A stretch of DNA of 64,000 bases, from contig OX457028.1 of NCBI GenBank assembly GCA_949752745.1, positions 2,819,498 through 2,883,497 on the forward strand, written 5' to 3'. Position 1 is the first letter of the stretch; each line of letters begins with the position of its first letter. The notes beneath the pieces were generated by a model that ran no database searches, was not told where the DNA came from, and was given only the letters and a program-made list of their open reading frames with translations. Made by a program: the position numbers and the translations under genes. Source of the DNA: Protula sp. h YS-2021 (taxonomy: Eukaryota > Annelida > Polychaeta > Sabellida > Serpulidae). This document shows, piece after piece, positions 45,641 through 56,105 of this stretch.

Positions 45641-45985
45641 TTTTAGTGACCACAATCTGTTTGGTTTAGTTTGAGTTCTTTTACAATGAATTAAGGTTAT
45701 GTTTGCAGAAATGAATATTTTTTTCAGTAATTAAAAAAACAGGATTTTTTTTTTTTTGGGGGGGGGGGGATCATGGGTTTGGTCGGGGAGACATTTGTTT
45801 TTGTTTACAAAAACAAAAAACTAAGGTATCGACTGAAAGTGTATAACATAAGCCTGTACTCCTATGTTTTGTGTGCACTGGCCGCTCTAGTTTTTATTTC
45901 TTGAATGATTTTCAATAACTTCAATCTATAATTTTGAGTTGCATGTCCCTAGGGACCATCGATAAAGTACGTACGCACCTTTTTT

Positions 45986-46440
45986 AGACCACCCGACTAT
46001 GTTCGGGCTGGTCTTATCACATAAATAGAGGGTATCCGTCGTCTGTATGTACGTGTGTGAGCTTTTACTTAAAATGCTTCTTCTCCCTCAGTTTTGATCG
46101 GATTCCTCTCAAATTTTATGCGAATGTTCTCTAGGTAGGCCTCTCTTTGAAAAAGTTTTTTGGTGATCCGCCAAAAATTGGCTAAATGAGGGGGGGGGGG
46201 GGGGGGCATTTAAAATTTTTCGTTTGCCAGTTTTCAACATGCTTCTCTCACAATTTTGAACAGATTTTCTTCAAAGTTTGTACGAATATTCTAGGTAGGC
46301 CTCTTTTGAAAAATTACTCATTTTGGCGATCCGCTAAAAATTGGCTAAATGGAGGCATTTAAAAAAATTAGTAGCCAATTTTCAAGACTTTCTTTTGGCA
46401 CAATTTGACCGGATTCCTTTATAAATTTGTACGAATTACA
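45986..46440 (+). mobile_element. Helentron-like family A fragment (5' end)
   Basis: The head AGACCACCCGACTATGTTCG with partner GGGCTGGTCT follows a T run; then TATCCGTCGTCTGTATGTACG and two and a half core units. The 3' end is missing. About 46441-46686 shows no feature. Confidence 0.65.
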
Positions 46441-46686
46441 ATGATGGGAAAAAATGCGAGACAGCCCTTTTGGTAATATTGGTGACGATTTAGAAGTACA
46501 ATCAGGTATGCAAATATTTTTAATCGCTGTGAAAACGAGCATCATAAATTACAAAAAAATGATACAATATGTTTAACATTAATGTTTTCTGGATTTTCAG
46601 CAAAATATGAATCCCTTTTTTTTCATAATATTTCCCCAAATTTATCCTTTTTTATCCTTTTTTTCTTGATGACTCCGTGGCAACAC

Positions 46687-46925
46687 TGGGGACAAGGGAA
46701 GGTGAGATTGGAAGCTCAGGGAAAGGGACAAGGGAAGGTGAGATTGGAGGCTCAGGGGAAGGGACAACGGAAGGTGAGATTGGAGACTCAGGGAAAGGGA
46801 TAAGGGAAGGTGAGATTGGAGGCTCAGGGGAAGGGGCACGGGAAGGTGAGATTGGAGGCTCAAGGGAACGGACAAGGGAAGGTGAGATTGGAGGCTCAGG
46901 GGAAGGGATAAGGGAAGGTGATATC
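46687..46925 (+). repeat. second block of the 36-bp splice-junction minisatellite
   Basis: Seven units of the same sequence as 17434-18555, with donors at 46702, 46738, 46774, 46810, 46846, 46882 and 46918 (the last reads GTGATAT). It is 28 kb downstream in the same intron, about 520 bp before exon 4. Most simply this is the far end of one original array split by insertions. Confidence 0.95.
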
Positions 46926-47104
46926 TTTTTGGAGTGTTCCATAGTATATTTCAGGCCATGACTATAATTAGACTATCTGTTATTGTCCTGATAAAGTCAC
47001 GCTATCAATAGATGGCTTAACTCGGTCAGACCCACGACAGATGTCATATAAAGAGGTCAGGCTATCTATAGTCTTTGTTTGCCTTTGATTTCTAGCGTCA
47101 GGCG

Positions 47105-47412
47105 AGACTTGTTCTAGAGTGGGAGTGGGGCTTATTCTAGAGTGGGGCGAGAATTGCTCTGGAGTGGGGGAGGGGTTTGTTCTAGAGTGGGACGGGGCTT
47201 ATTCTAGAGTAGGGGCGGGGCTTGTTCTACAGCGGGCGGGACTCGTTCTGGAGTGGGAGTGGGGCTTGTTCTAGAATGAGGCGAGATTTGTTCTAGAGTA
47301 GGGCGGGGCTTATTCTACACTGGGTCGGGACTTGTTCTGGAGTGGGGCCGGGGCTTGTTCTCCTATATTATCTGGAGTTTGGGCGTGGATTGTTGTAGAG
47401 ATGGAGCGGGGC
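47105..47412. repeat. tandem repeat GGGGCTTGTTCTAGAGTGGG, about 24-26 bp
   Basis: About 12 imperfect units of TTGTTCTAGAGTGGG with GGGGC/GGGAC variation end just before the exon 4 acceptor. Confidence 0.85.
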
Positions 47413-47442
47413 TTAATGCTACGCTGCTTGTGTGTTATCCAG

Positions 47443-47548
47443 GGACTCGTGGCATTACGTGGAGGTGTCGCGTCATCGCGTACCCCTCTTCCTGAAGAAA
47501 ACCAAGTCTGGAAATGTCGACGTTGCTGCGTTTGGAACCGTTGTCAAG
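47443..47548 (+). CDS. ankyrin gene, exon 4
   Basis: Acceptor TGTGTGTTATCCAG, donor GTCAAG|GTAGCA. One base completes Arg143, then 35 codons (144-178): DSWHYVEVSRHRVPLFLKK followed by SGNVDVAAFGTVVK. Not ankyrin. With SGWG at the start of exon 5 it forms a continuous W-Y-V ... V-D-V ... G-T-V-V-x-S-G-W-G pattern that looks like a folded linker domain; I do not know its family name. The 47549-47903 stretch that follows shows nothing but an A run. Confidence 0.9.
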
Positions 47549-48422
47549 GTAGCACAGATTCTTGATATTAGTTTATGATTTTTTTTATCAAAACTGTGTA
47601 AAAAGTGGAATTTTGTTGAGGTCACGACAGTGAAAAAAATGTTTAGGAACACTGTAACAGTGGTGATTTCATTATATAGATAATAATTATTGATAAACAG
47701 CTTTTTAGGGATCCCCGAGAAAAATAAAAACTTTCATACCAGCTGTAGGGCTAGTGTAATATAAAAACGGTGGAAAATGCCCCCCCTCCAAAAAAAAAAA
47801 AAAAAAAAGAAAGAAAGAAAAGCCATAAAAAGGAACGTAGAAATAAATTGTCATATGTCTAAGATTTGTTTTTGACATATTTTATTTCAAATCACTTTTT
47901 ATTAGCCCAGGTTACGTTACACGTAAGCTAGGGTATTCCTGTCGGTCTGCGGATGGCGTCCGTTAGTTAGTTAGTTCGTTAGTTAGTTGTTTATTTAGTA
48001 AACTTTGTTTCAAAATGCATCTCTTCCTAAAATTTGGTTCCGATGTCATTTATGTTTGGTGTGAGGGATCCCTAAGGGGTCATGCATGCGGCTTGTGCTT
48101 TTTTAGTCGATCGGGTGATTTTTGAATTTTTTGGAGAATTTTTGAAGAAAAAAATTTAAAATGTATCTCCTCCCACATTTTTGATCCGATGTTATTTATT
48201 TTTGCATGAGCCGCCCCTAAAGGGTCGTTCATACGGCTTGTGCTTTTTTAGTCGATCGGACAATTTTTGTATTTTTAGCGAGTTTTTGAAGAAAAAATGC
48301 ATTTCCCCCTACAGGTTGGAACCAATTTAATTTGTTTTTTTTGTTTTTTTTTTTTTTTTTGGTATGAGGCATCCCTCAGGGGTTGAGCGTACGGCTTGCG
48401 CTTTTTATCAATTATCCTATCA

Positions 48423-49033
48423 ATAGAGGGGTATCCGTCGTCTGTATGTACGTGTGTAAACTTTTACTTAAAATGCTTCTTCTCGTTTAGTTTTGATCGG
48501 ATTCCTCTCAAATTTTACACGAATGTTCTCTAGGTGGGCCTCTTTTGAAAATTACTCATTTTGGCGATCCACCAAAAATTGGCCAAATAGGGGACGTTTT
48601 TTAATTTTTTGGTGTCTAATTTTCAAATTGCTTCTTCTCCCACAATTTTGATCGGATTCCTTTCCAATTTTGGATAGTTGTTCTCTAGGTAGACCTCTCT
48701 TGAAAAGTTACTCTTTTTGGCGATCCGTCAAAAATTGGCCAAATTGGAGACATTTGTAATTTTGTGTTTACCAATTTTCAAAATGCTTTTTTTCACACAA
48801 TTTTGATCAGATTTTCTTCAAATTTTGCACGAGTATTTCCTAGGTAGGCCTCTTTTGAAAAATTACTGATATTTGCGATCCGCCAAAAATTGGCCAAAGG
48901 AGGGGTATTTTTTAATTTATTGGCGTTTAATTTTGAAAATGCTTCTTTTCCCACAATTTTGATTGAATTCCTTTCCAGTTTTGTACCATTCTTTTCCAGT
49001 TAGCCCCTCTTGAAAAATAATTATTTGGCGATC
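48423..49033 (+). mobile_element. headless family A segment inside family B
   Basis: Begins ATCAATAGAGGGGTATCCGT, the sequence that normally follows the family A hairpin, and contains about four 155-bp A units. It ends CCGCCAAAACTTGT directly joined to the 51-bp array of family B. Both A ends are absent. Confidence 0.65.
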
Positions 49034-49034
49034 C

Positions 49035-50575
49035 GCCAAAACTTGTAAGTTGAATAAACATGCGCATTGGTCCAGAATACGGACCGCGCATTGACACAAG
49101 TTTGGTAAACATGCGCATTGGTTCGAAATCGTTAAATAAGTTAAATAAACGTGCGCACTGGTCACAAATGCAAACCGCGCGTCCATGCAAGTTAAATAAA
49201 CATGCGTAGTGGTCCGAAATAGTAACCGCGCATCAACGCAAGTTAAATAAACTTGTGCAGTGGTCCGAAATGCGAACCGCTTATCAACGTAAGTTAAATA
49301 AACATGCGAACTGGTCTAAAATAAGAAACGCTGATCAACGCAAGTTAAATAAATATGCGCACTTGTCCAAATTGCGAGTGACTCATCAACGGAAGTTGAA
49401 TATACATGCGCATTGGTCCGAAATGCGAACTGTGGATCGATGCAAGTTAAATAAACATGCGCACTGTCTGAAAAGTCAAACGCGCATCAACACAAGCTAA
49501 ACAAACATGCGCACTGGTACGAAATGCGAACGGCTTATCAACGTAAATTGAATAAACATTCTCACTGGTCCTAAATGCGAACCGCGCATCAGTGCAAGTT
49601 AAATAAACATGCGAACTGGTCTAAAACAAGAAACACTGATCCACGCGAGCTAAATAAACATGCGCAGTGGTCCGAAATGTGAACAGCGCAAGCTAAATAA
49701 ATATGCTCACTTGTCCAAATGGCGAATTGCTCATCAACGGAAGTTGAATATACATGCGCATTGGTCCGAAATGCGAACTGCGCATCGACACAAGTTAATT
49801 AAATGTGCGCACTGGTCCAAAATGCAAAGCGCGTGTCAATGCAAGTTAAATAAACATGCGTAGTGGTCCGAAATAATAACCGCGCATCAACGCAAGTTAA
49901 ATAAACTTGCGCAGTGGTCCGAAATGTGAACAGCGCAAGCTATATAAATATGCGCACTTGTCCAAATTGCGAATCAGTCATCAACGGAAGTTGAATATAC
50001 ATGCGCATTGGTCCGAAATGCGACCTGCGCATCGACGCAAGTTAAATAAATGTGCGCACTGGTCCAAAATGCAAAGCGCGTGTCAATGCGAGTTAAGTAA
50101 AGATGCGCAGTGGTCCGAAATAGTAACCGCGCATCAACGCAAGTTAAATAAACTTGCGCAGTGGTCCGAAATGCAAACGGCTTATCAACACAAGTTAAAT
50201 AAACATGCACAGTGGTCCGAAATGTGAACAGCGCATCAACGCAAGCTAAATAAATATGCTCACTTGTCCAAATTGCGAATCACTCATCCACGGAAGTTGA
50301 AATACATGGGCATTGGTCCGAAATGGGAACTGCGCATCGACACAAGTTAAATAAACATGCACACCTGTCTAAAATAAGAACCGCTCATCAATGCAAATTA
50401 AATAAACATGCGCACTGGTCCGAAAAGTCAAACGCGCATCAACACAAGCTAAACAAACATGCGCACTAGTCCGAAATGCGAACAGCTTATCAACGTAAGC
50501 GTTGAACGTTGAATAAACATGCTCACTGGTCTGAAATGCAAACTACGTATCAACGCAAGTTAAGTACACGTGCGC
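49035..50575 (+). repeat. 51-bp tandem array (family B core)
   Basis: About 30 copies, with larger blocks also repeated (for example the GCGCAAGCTAAATAAATATG version near 49690 and 49935), showing higher-order duplication. Confidence 0.93.
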
Positions 50576-51115
50576 ATGTCAACAGTATACATGTGTGGAT
50601 ACAATTTCGATACGTTATTCGAAGTTATTTTTCTGGGAAACAAATCTTTGTATGTATTTACCGGTCTATGTTAGGGTCCGTTGCTAAATTAATTATTTAG
50701 CTAGCTCATTGCCATCTCGTCTTTTGAAGCCCAATTTTTCAGGGACATTCCCTTGTTCGATCACGCCGGATTTGGTCTTATCGCTTTTCGTAAGCTGGGG
50801 CTTTGTCCTTGGACAAACTTGTTCAGGAAATTTGTCAATACGGTCTTGTCCAGACGAGTTATCCCAAACTATTAGATCCAGCGTTCTGAAATTTTATGCA
50901 GTGAAAATATATATATTGTACATGTGGAACGTCGCATTATTTTTGGAATCGAATTGTCAAAAATATGACTTGTCATAAATGTATATTTTTATGGAAGTTT
51001 GTTTGTACGGAGAGATATTTTGTCCAGACGAGTTAGTTAAATTAGTCAGTTAGTTAGGTAGTTAGTTAGTTAGTTAGTTTTTGATCCTACATTTTTATCC
51101 GATGTCATTTATTAT

Positions 51116-51725
51116 CCCCCGCCGTCCTGCCGGAGGCGGGGGATATAGAAACGCACTGTGTCCGTCAGTCCGTCCGTCAGTCACCAGTTTTGTTTCCAGA
51201 CGATATCTCCGAAACCAGCGGGCGGATCTAGTTTATATTTGGTATGCCTAACAACCAAGATATCTAGATGTGCCTTTTGGGGGTTTTGGTCGGATCGAAG
51301 CCGATGTAGATCTGTATTTAGACTCAGAATCCCAAAATCCGGATCTCAACGTGTACTTTGGTTCCAAGACGATATCTCCGAAACTACTGAGCGGATCCGG
51401 TTCATATTTGATATGCGTAACAACCAAGATATCTAGATGTGCCTTTTGGGGTTTTCATCGGATCGAAGCCCATCTGGTTCTGTAATTGGACTTAGAATCC
51501 CAAAATCCATATCTCAATGTGTACTTTGTTTTCTAGACGATAACTTTAAAATATTTGCCGGATTCGGATCTCATTTCGTGTGCATAACAACAATATAGTG
51601 TAGTTGTGTGACTTTGGGGTTTAAGTAGGATGAAGCCAATCCGGATCTACAATGGAACTTAATACATACAAATCCTGATCTCAATGTGTACTATCGTTTT
51701 TAGGCGATAGATTCTCACTGATTTT
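51116..51725 (+). mobile_element. Helentron-like family with CCCCCGCC hairpin head
   Basis: A hairpin CCCCCGCC...GGCGGGGG (51116-51142) is followed by a TCCGTCAGTCCGTCCGTCAG microsatellite and about three units of 170 bp (GACGATATCTCCGAAAC, CAACCAAGATATCTAGATGT, AGAATCCCAAAATCC). The 3' end was not identified. The preceding 50824-51115 holds a GTCCAGACGAGTTA duplication and TTAGTTAG repeats. Confidence 0.55.
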
Positions 51726-51884
51726 TTATCTACCTAGTTTAAGTGCGAAAAAAGTTTGAAAAAAAACACTTCAAAATGCAGTTCCTCCTACAGTTTTTAT
51801 TAGATGTCATTTATCAGATGTCAATACGGCTTGTGCTTTGTTATCGAATTCAAATTTTTTGAATTTTTTCGGAATTTTTGAATA

Positions 51885-52262
51885 AACATGCGCAATGGTC
51901 AAAAATAAGCCCGGCGCATCAACGCAAATTAAATAAACATGTGCACTGGTCTAAAATAAGAACCGCACATCAACGCAAATTAAATAACGCAGTGGTCCGA
52001 AGTATTAGCCGCGCATCAACGCAAACAAAGCAGACATGCGCATTGGTCCGAAAGGCGAACCGCGCATCTACGCAATTTGAATAAACATGCGCATATGTCC
52101 GAACTGCGAACCGCGCATCAAGTGAAGTTAAATAAACATGCGTACTGGTCTTAAATGCGAACCACGCATCAACGCAAGTCAAATAAGTATGCGCATTGGT
52201 CAAAAATAAAACCCGCGTATCAACGCGAGTTAAACTAGACCGAAATTCGCACAGCGAATTAG
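51885..52262 (+). repeat. 51-bp tandem array, left part
   Basis: About seven copies of the family B 51-bp unit, ending where the 52265-53137 element begins. Confidence 0.9.
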
Positions 52263-52264
52263 AC

Positions 52265-53137
52265 CCCACTTGGAATGATAACTTAAAACGGAAGGTAGAT
52301 GATATTGCTATTTGTTAACAATTTTCACATGTAGAGCATCCTCCTAAATACTACCAACTATACCGGTAAGGTCAAGGTCGAACATTTTTATCAGATGCAC
52401 CACTTCAGATGACCCTCCATACATGTGCCAAGTTTGGTTGGTCTAGCTTGAGCGGTCTTAGAGGAGATGTCTGGAAACCGATTATTCTATCTCTTACCGT
52501 TTTCGAAATAAAGGCCAACTTCTGGTTTGGGGCTCGAAAGTGACCTGGAGCTCAAGGACACCGGAAGTTATACCTTACGTAATGTGGTATGGGGGGTGCA
52601 GGTCGAAAATGAGGTCAACATTGCTCTGTCTCTTACCGTTTTCGAGATAAAGGCCAACTTCCGGTTTGTGGCTCGAAAGTGACCTGGAGGTCAAGGACAT
52701 CGGAAGTTATGCCTTACGTAACGTCGTATAGGGGGTGGAGGGCGAAAATGAGGTTAAAATTGCTATGGCTGTTACCATTGTTTCGGTTTGGGACTCGAAA
52801 GTGACCTGGAGGTCACGGTCTCTTACCGTTCGAGATAAATCATTGTTTTTCTCAAATAACGTTTTTCGCGATTTGACCTTGACCATCAAAAATTTTTAAC
52901 GCTTGCCTCAGGTCACATCGTTCTTTATATATGTGCCAAGTTTGGCTTTTCTAGCTTCAACGGCCTTGCTGTAGATGTCTGGAAACCGATTGATCTTTTT
53001 CGCGATTTGACCTTGATCAGTAAGGTCAAGGTCAAAAATTTTTATCAGGTGCACCAATTCAGATGACCCTCCATACATGTGCCAAGTTTGGTTGGTCTAG
53101 CTTGAGGCAATCCATCCCCACGAAAATACCAAGTGGG
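52265..53137. mobile_element. 873-bp element inserted in the 51-bp array
   Basis: CCCACTTGG at the left and CCAAGTGGG at the right are exact 9-bp inverted repeats. 51-bp units lie directly on both sides. The core has duplicated blocks of about 130 bp (CTCTTACCGTTTTCGAGATA, GGCTCGAAAGTGACCTGGAG, CCTTACGTAA) and an outer pair containing ACATGTGCCAAGTTTGGTTG. No coding capacity. Confidence 0.6.
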
Positions 53138-53510
53138 AATAAATATGCGCACTGGTCCTAAATGCACACCGTGCATCGACAAAAGTTAAGTTAACATGCG
53201 CTGTGATCCGAAATGCCAACCGCGCATTAACGCAATTTAAATAAACATGCGCAATGTCCTAAAATAGGCACCATGCATCAAGGCAAGATAAATAAACATG
53301 CGCACTGGTCCGAATGCGAACCGCGCATCGATACAAGTTAACTAGTCCGAAATGCGAACCGCACATCGACGCAATTTAAATAAACATGCGCATTTGTCCG
53401 AACCGCGCATCAAGTGAAGTTAAATAAACATGCGCACTGGTCTTAAATGCGAACCACGCATCAACGCGAGTTAAATAAACATGCGCACTGGCCCGAAATG
53501 CGAAGTGCAT
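53138..53510 (+). repeat. 51-bp tandem array, right part
   Basis: About seven more units of the array seen at 51885-52262. An AT microsatellite and a fragment related to 14041-14310 follow (53525-53590). Confidence 0.9.
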
Positions 53511-53706
53511 GCTGAAAAAAAACTATATATATATTATATATATATTGTAGATGTGCAACGTCGTCTTATTTTTTAAATCGACCAAAAATAGTTGAGAAGT
53601 GTAGCGTTTTCAGTTTCATTGAATTTACTAACATCCAATGACATCTGTTGGTCACCGTGAGTGTGGTTATTGGCGTAAGGGAATTGCATGTGTTCTTGGT
53701 TTGCAG

Positions 53707-53830
53707 TCGGGCTGGGGCATCAACCCCGAACAGGAAACCATTGACTACATCGAGGGAATGTTCAAGAAGAGGAGACTGGATGTGACTGCCCCAGCGGACA
53801 GTACCCCGCTCCACATCGCCATCTTCAAAG
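53707..53830 (+). CDS. ankyrin gene, exon 5
   Basis: Acceptor TTGGTTTGCAG, donor TTCAAAG|GTTGTT (a weak donor). It encodes residues 179-219: SGWGINPEQETIDYIEGMF ends the linker, then an ankyrin repeat starts, with TPLHIAIFKG at 211-220 (TPLH motif). The exon ends in phase 1, matching exon 6. Its last 37 bases and donor are repeated three times downstream. None of those copies would leave phase 1 if read through, so this first donor is the functional one. Confidence 0.92.
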
Positions 53831-54200
53831 GTTGTTACTCCCCTCCCCTCCCCCCTCCCCCTCCCCTCCCCCTCCCCTCCCCCGACGGACGGCACTCCGC
53901 TGCACATCGCCATCTTCAAAGGTTGTTACTCCCCTCCCCCTCCCACTCTCCTCCTCTCCCCTCCCCCTCCCCCTCCCCCCCTCCCCCCCTCCCCCCCCCC
54001 CCGCGGACAGCAGCCCGCTGCTCATCGCCATCTTCAAAGGTTGTTACTCCCCTCCCCCTTCCCTCCTCTCCCCTAACCCTCCCCCTCCCCCCTCCCCTCC
54101 CCCTCCCCCCTCCCCCTCCCCCCCTCCCCCGCGGACAGCACCCCGCTGCACATCGGCATCTTCAAAGGTTGTTACTCCCCTCCCCCTCCCCCTCCCCTCC
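53794..54200 (+). repeat. tandem copies of the exon 5 end and donor
   Basis: The exon 5 tail GCGGACAGTACCCCGCTCC...TTCAAAG with GTTGTTACTCCCC is repeated with donors at 53922, 54040 and 54168, separated by CCCCTCC-rich tracts of 50-90 bp. Copies keep the TPLHIAIFK-coding bases with small changes (for example SSPLLIAIFK, STPLHIGIFK). Copies 3 and 4 include an AG (GCGGACAG) after a C-rich tract, resembling an acceptor, which would give 29-base micro-exons that do not keep frame. Confidence 0.95.
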
Positions 54201-54428
54201 CCTAACCCTCCCCCTCCCCCCTCCTCCGCTCTCCTCCCCCCTCTCCCGTCTCTCCTCCCATCCCTTCCCTTCCCCTCTTCTCCCTCTCTTCCGTCCCGTC
54301 CCCTCCCCTCGCCTCCCCTACACTGTTGCTTTCTCTCTGCGTTCTCAGCTAATACTTTCTGGACCGTCCCTTCCTCTGAAATGAAGCTCAGTTTTTCCTG
54401 AATATTAAAATCCATCCTCGTCATTCAG

Positions 54429-54577
54429 GGAACACGGACGTTGCGAGGCTCCTCCTCCAGAACGGTGCAAACGTGCACATCAAGGACAAGTTCGGCCTGA
54501 CACCGCTCATGCTGGCTGCTGCCAAGGACAATCTGGATATGGTCCAGGAACTGGAGAGGCGCGGCGCCAAATTCGAC
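54429..54577 (+). CDS. ankyrin gene, exon 6
   Basis: Acceptor CGTCATTCAG, donor TTCGAC|GTAAGC. It encodes residues 220-269 with NTDVARLLLQNGANVHIKD and GLTPLMLAAAKDNLDMVQEL, two textbook ankyrin repeat halves with conserved TPL-LA and G-A-N spacing. Phase 1 in, phase 0 out. Confidence 0.95.
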
Positions 54578-54984
54578 GTAAGCTGGCTTCTAGTATGTCT
54601 CGAGTTAAAGGATGTGCATTTCTCTTTATGTGGCGGTATGGCTAAAAGAAGGGGGAAAAAAAGAAGAAAAAGAAAAAAGGGGGAAAGACTGGCTGGAATA
54701 TTCAACTACACAAATTCACGGTGTTGTAGCATTCTCCCAAAATATTTTCAACATGTGGCTGTGACCCTTACATCTTAGGCTACCTGGTTTCAGGGTCACC
54801 AGTAATTACAGATGTGCAAGAATTAAATTTAGAAAAAAACAGGCCACATTAAAGATTTCGATTGGTTAATCTCAACAGATTCGAACGTCGAATTCTTGGC
54901 ATTTTTTGGTACTGCTCAGAAGTTGAATTCAGGAAGTGAAAAACATTTTGTTTGCGTTATTGCCCTTATATGAAATATATTGTA
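54578..54984. other. intron 6, proximal part
   Basis: A purine-rich AAGAAGAAAAAG tract at 54650-54690; otherwise unremarkable. Confidence 0.5.
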
Positions 54985-55690
54985 CAGTAAAACCCCGGAT
55001 ATGGACACCCCTCTATTATGGACACCCCTGAATTATGGACAGCATTTTTCAGTCTGTTTTAAAAGGCCATAGAGGTCTGTTATATCTAGACCCCTCTATT
55101 GTGGACACCCCTCTATTCAGAATTAGGGACACTCTTTTTATCCCGTAAGTACGGTTATACATTTAAAACAACCCCTCTATTGTGGACAGTCAAATTGCTG
55201 CCCATATTTTGTAGGTTATGTAAACAACCCCTATCAGCTTGTTACTCGGTAGTGTTTGTTTTATTCGCTATTGTTATCTTTGGGTTTTGAGTACATTATA
55301 TTGAACACGGTGCATGTAAAGACAGTAGGGCTTATTACAAAAGATGTGTGCTTAAGAGAGCAGCTTTATACTACTAAACCCTATTGACATGTGCTCCGTC
55401 TTTTAAAATGTGTATAAAGGAACAAGTAATTCATTGTCTTTATACTCAGTTAAGATGTTATACAAGGTGTTAAGTCTGAATATCGGTGGTGTGAAAAGAA
55501 AACGGAACAAACTTTCGCTATCTGATGAAGTTAAAATAATCAAAGCTAGTGATGGAAAAAGTGTAAGAAAAATAGCCAAAGATTTAAGTTGTAGTTGTCA
55601 GACAAAACAGAACCTCGAAATTAGGGACACCCCGCCATTAGGGACAAAATTATTCAGTCACTTTTTGTCCCTAATAGCGGGGTTTCACTG
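54985..55690 (+). mobile_element. Tigger-like element with remnant transposase N-terminus
   Basis: The ends are CAGTAAAACCCCGG and CGGGGTTTCACTG, flanked by TA on both sides. Subterminal TATGGACACCCC / TAGGGACAAAA repeats are typical of Tigger/pogo. Within, 55455-55625 encodes KRKRNKLSLSDEVKIIKASD followed by GKSVRKIAKDLSC, the first helix-turn-helix of CENP-B/pogo transposases. The frame then runs directly into right-terminal repeat sequence, so the catalytic part is deleted. Confidence 0.88.
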
Positions 55691-56000
55691 TAGTTGTTCA
55701 AACATTGCGATCAGGCCTATTGGGCGGAATTAACGATGTGCTCAGTAAAGGGTTTCTGAGAGTGCCACAGATGTGTAACAAAAAATTAAATAAATAAATA
55801 AACAAGCGGTTTATTGTGCGAGATTTTGTATGAAATATGTTCGAGGAGAAATAAATCAGATACTGAACAGAGAGAAGAATAAGAAAAAAATATGGGATAA
55901 AAAATCGAACGCAGTTGTTTTTCTGTCATGGTTTATAAGTGATATAAATGAGTGCAATAATATGTGCTAAACGATGGTGGCGTGTTTTGTGTCACGCCAG
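55691..56000. other. intron 6, distal part
   Basis: A/T-rich with AAATAAATAAAT; nothing else before the exon 7 acceptor. Confidence 0.5.
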
Positions 56001-56105
56001 GACGTGAATGTGGACGGCCAGAACGTGGCGGACGTCGCTCGTGAGAACGAGAACGACAACGTCATCAATTACATCGACGACCGCGACTACTACAGGCTCT
56101 GCGAG
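56001..56105 (+). CDS. ankyrin gene, exon 7
   Basis: Acceptor GTGTCACGCCAG, donor TGCGAG|GTAAGA. 35 whole codons (270-304): DVNVDGQNVADVARENENDN followed by VINYIDD. This is the last, shortened ankyrin repeat (N-V-A-D-V-A replaces TPLHLA), then DRDYYRLCE leads into the charged region. Confidence 0.92.

Larger units (their letters stand above)
29367..45820 (+). mobile_element. outer family G Helentron-like element, split by the PWWP unit
   Basis: The head hairpin ATGTCTCCCC-GACCAA-GGGGAGACAT lies at 29367-29392. At 45779-45794 TTGGTCGGGGAGACAT is an exact 16-bp inverted copy of the first 16 bases of the head, followed by a terminal hairpin (TTTGTTTTTG...CAAAAACAAA, about 45794-45817). This is the same layout as families A and B. 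Between them, 29393-29450 and 43095-45778 look like one element of about 2.8 kb: a GT microsatellite, a 310-bp repeat core and a 3' part. The remaining 13.6 kb is a secondary insertion. Confidence 0.6.
47904..50823 (+). mobile_element. Helentron-like element, family B, copy with internal family A segment
   Basis: The head AGCCCAGGTTACG with partner GTAAGCTAGGGT is followed by TTAGTTAG microsatellite and B units to about 48420. A family A segment (48423-49033) is then followed by the 51-bp array (49035-50575) and the B 3' end CGTAAGCTGGGGCT, TTGTCCTTGGACAA, ACTTGTT. Confidence 0.65.

Noticed and set aside
53638..54384. 248-residue Pro-rich frame over exon 5 and intron 5
   Set aside because: It is exon 5 read through its donor into CCCCTCC tracts. 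Ankyrin phase continues only by splicing to 54429.
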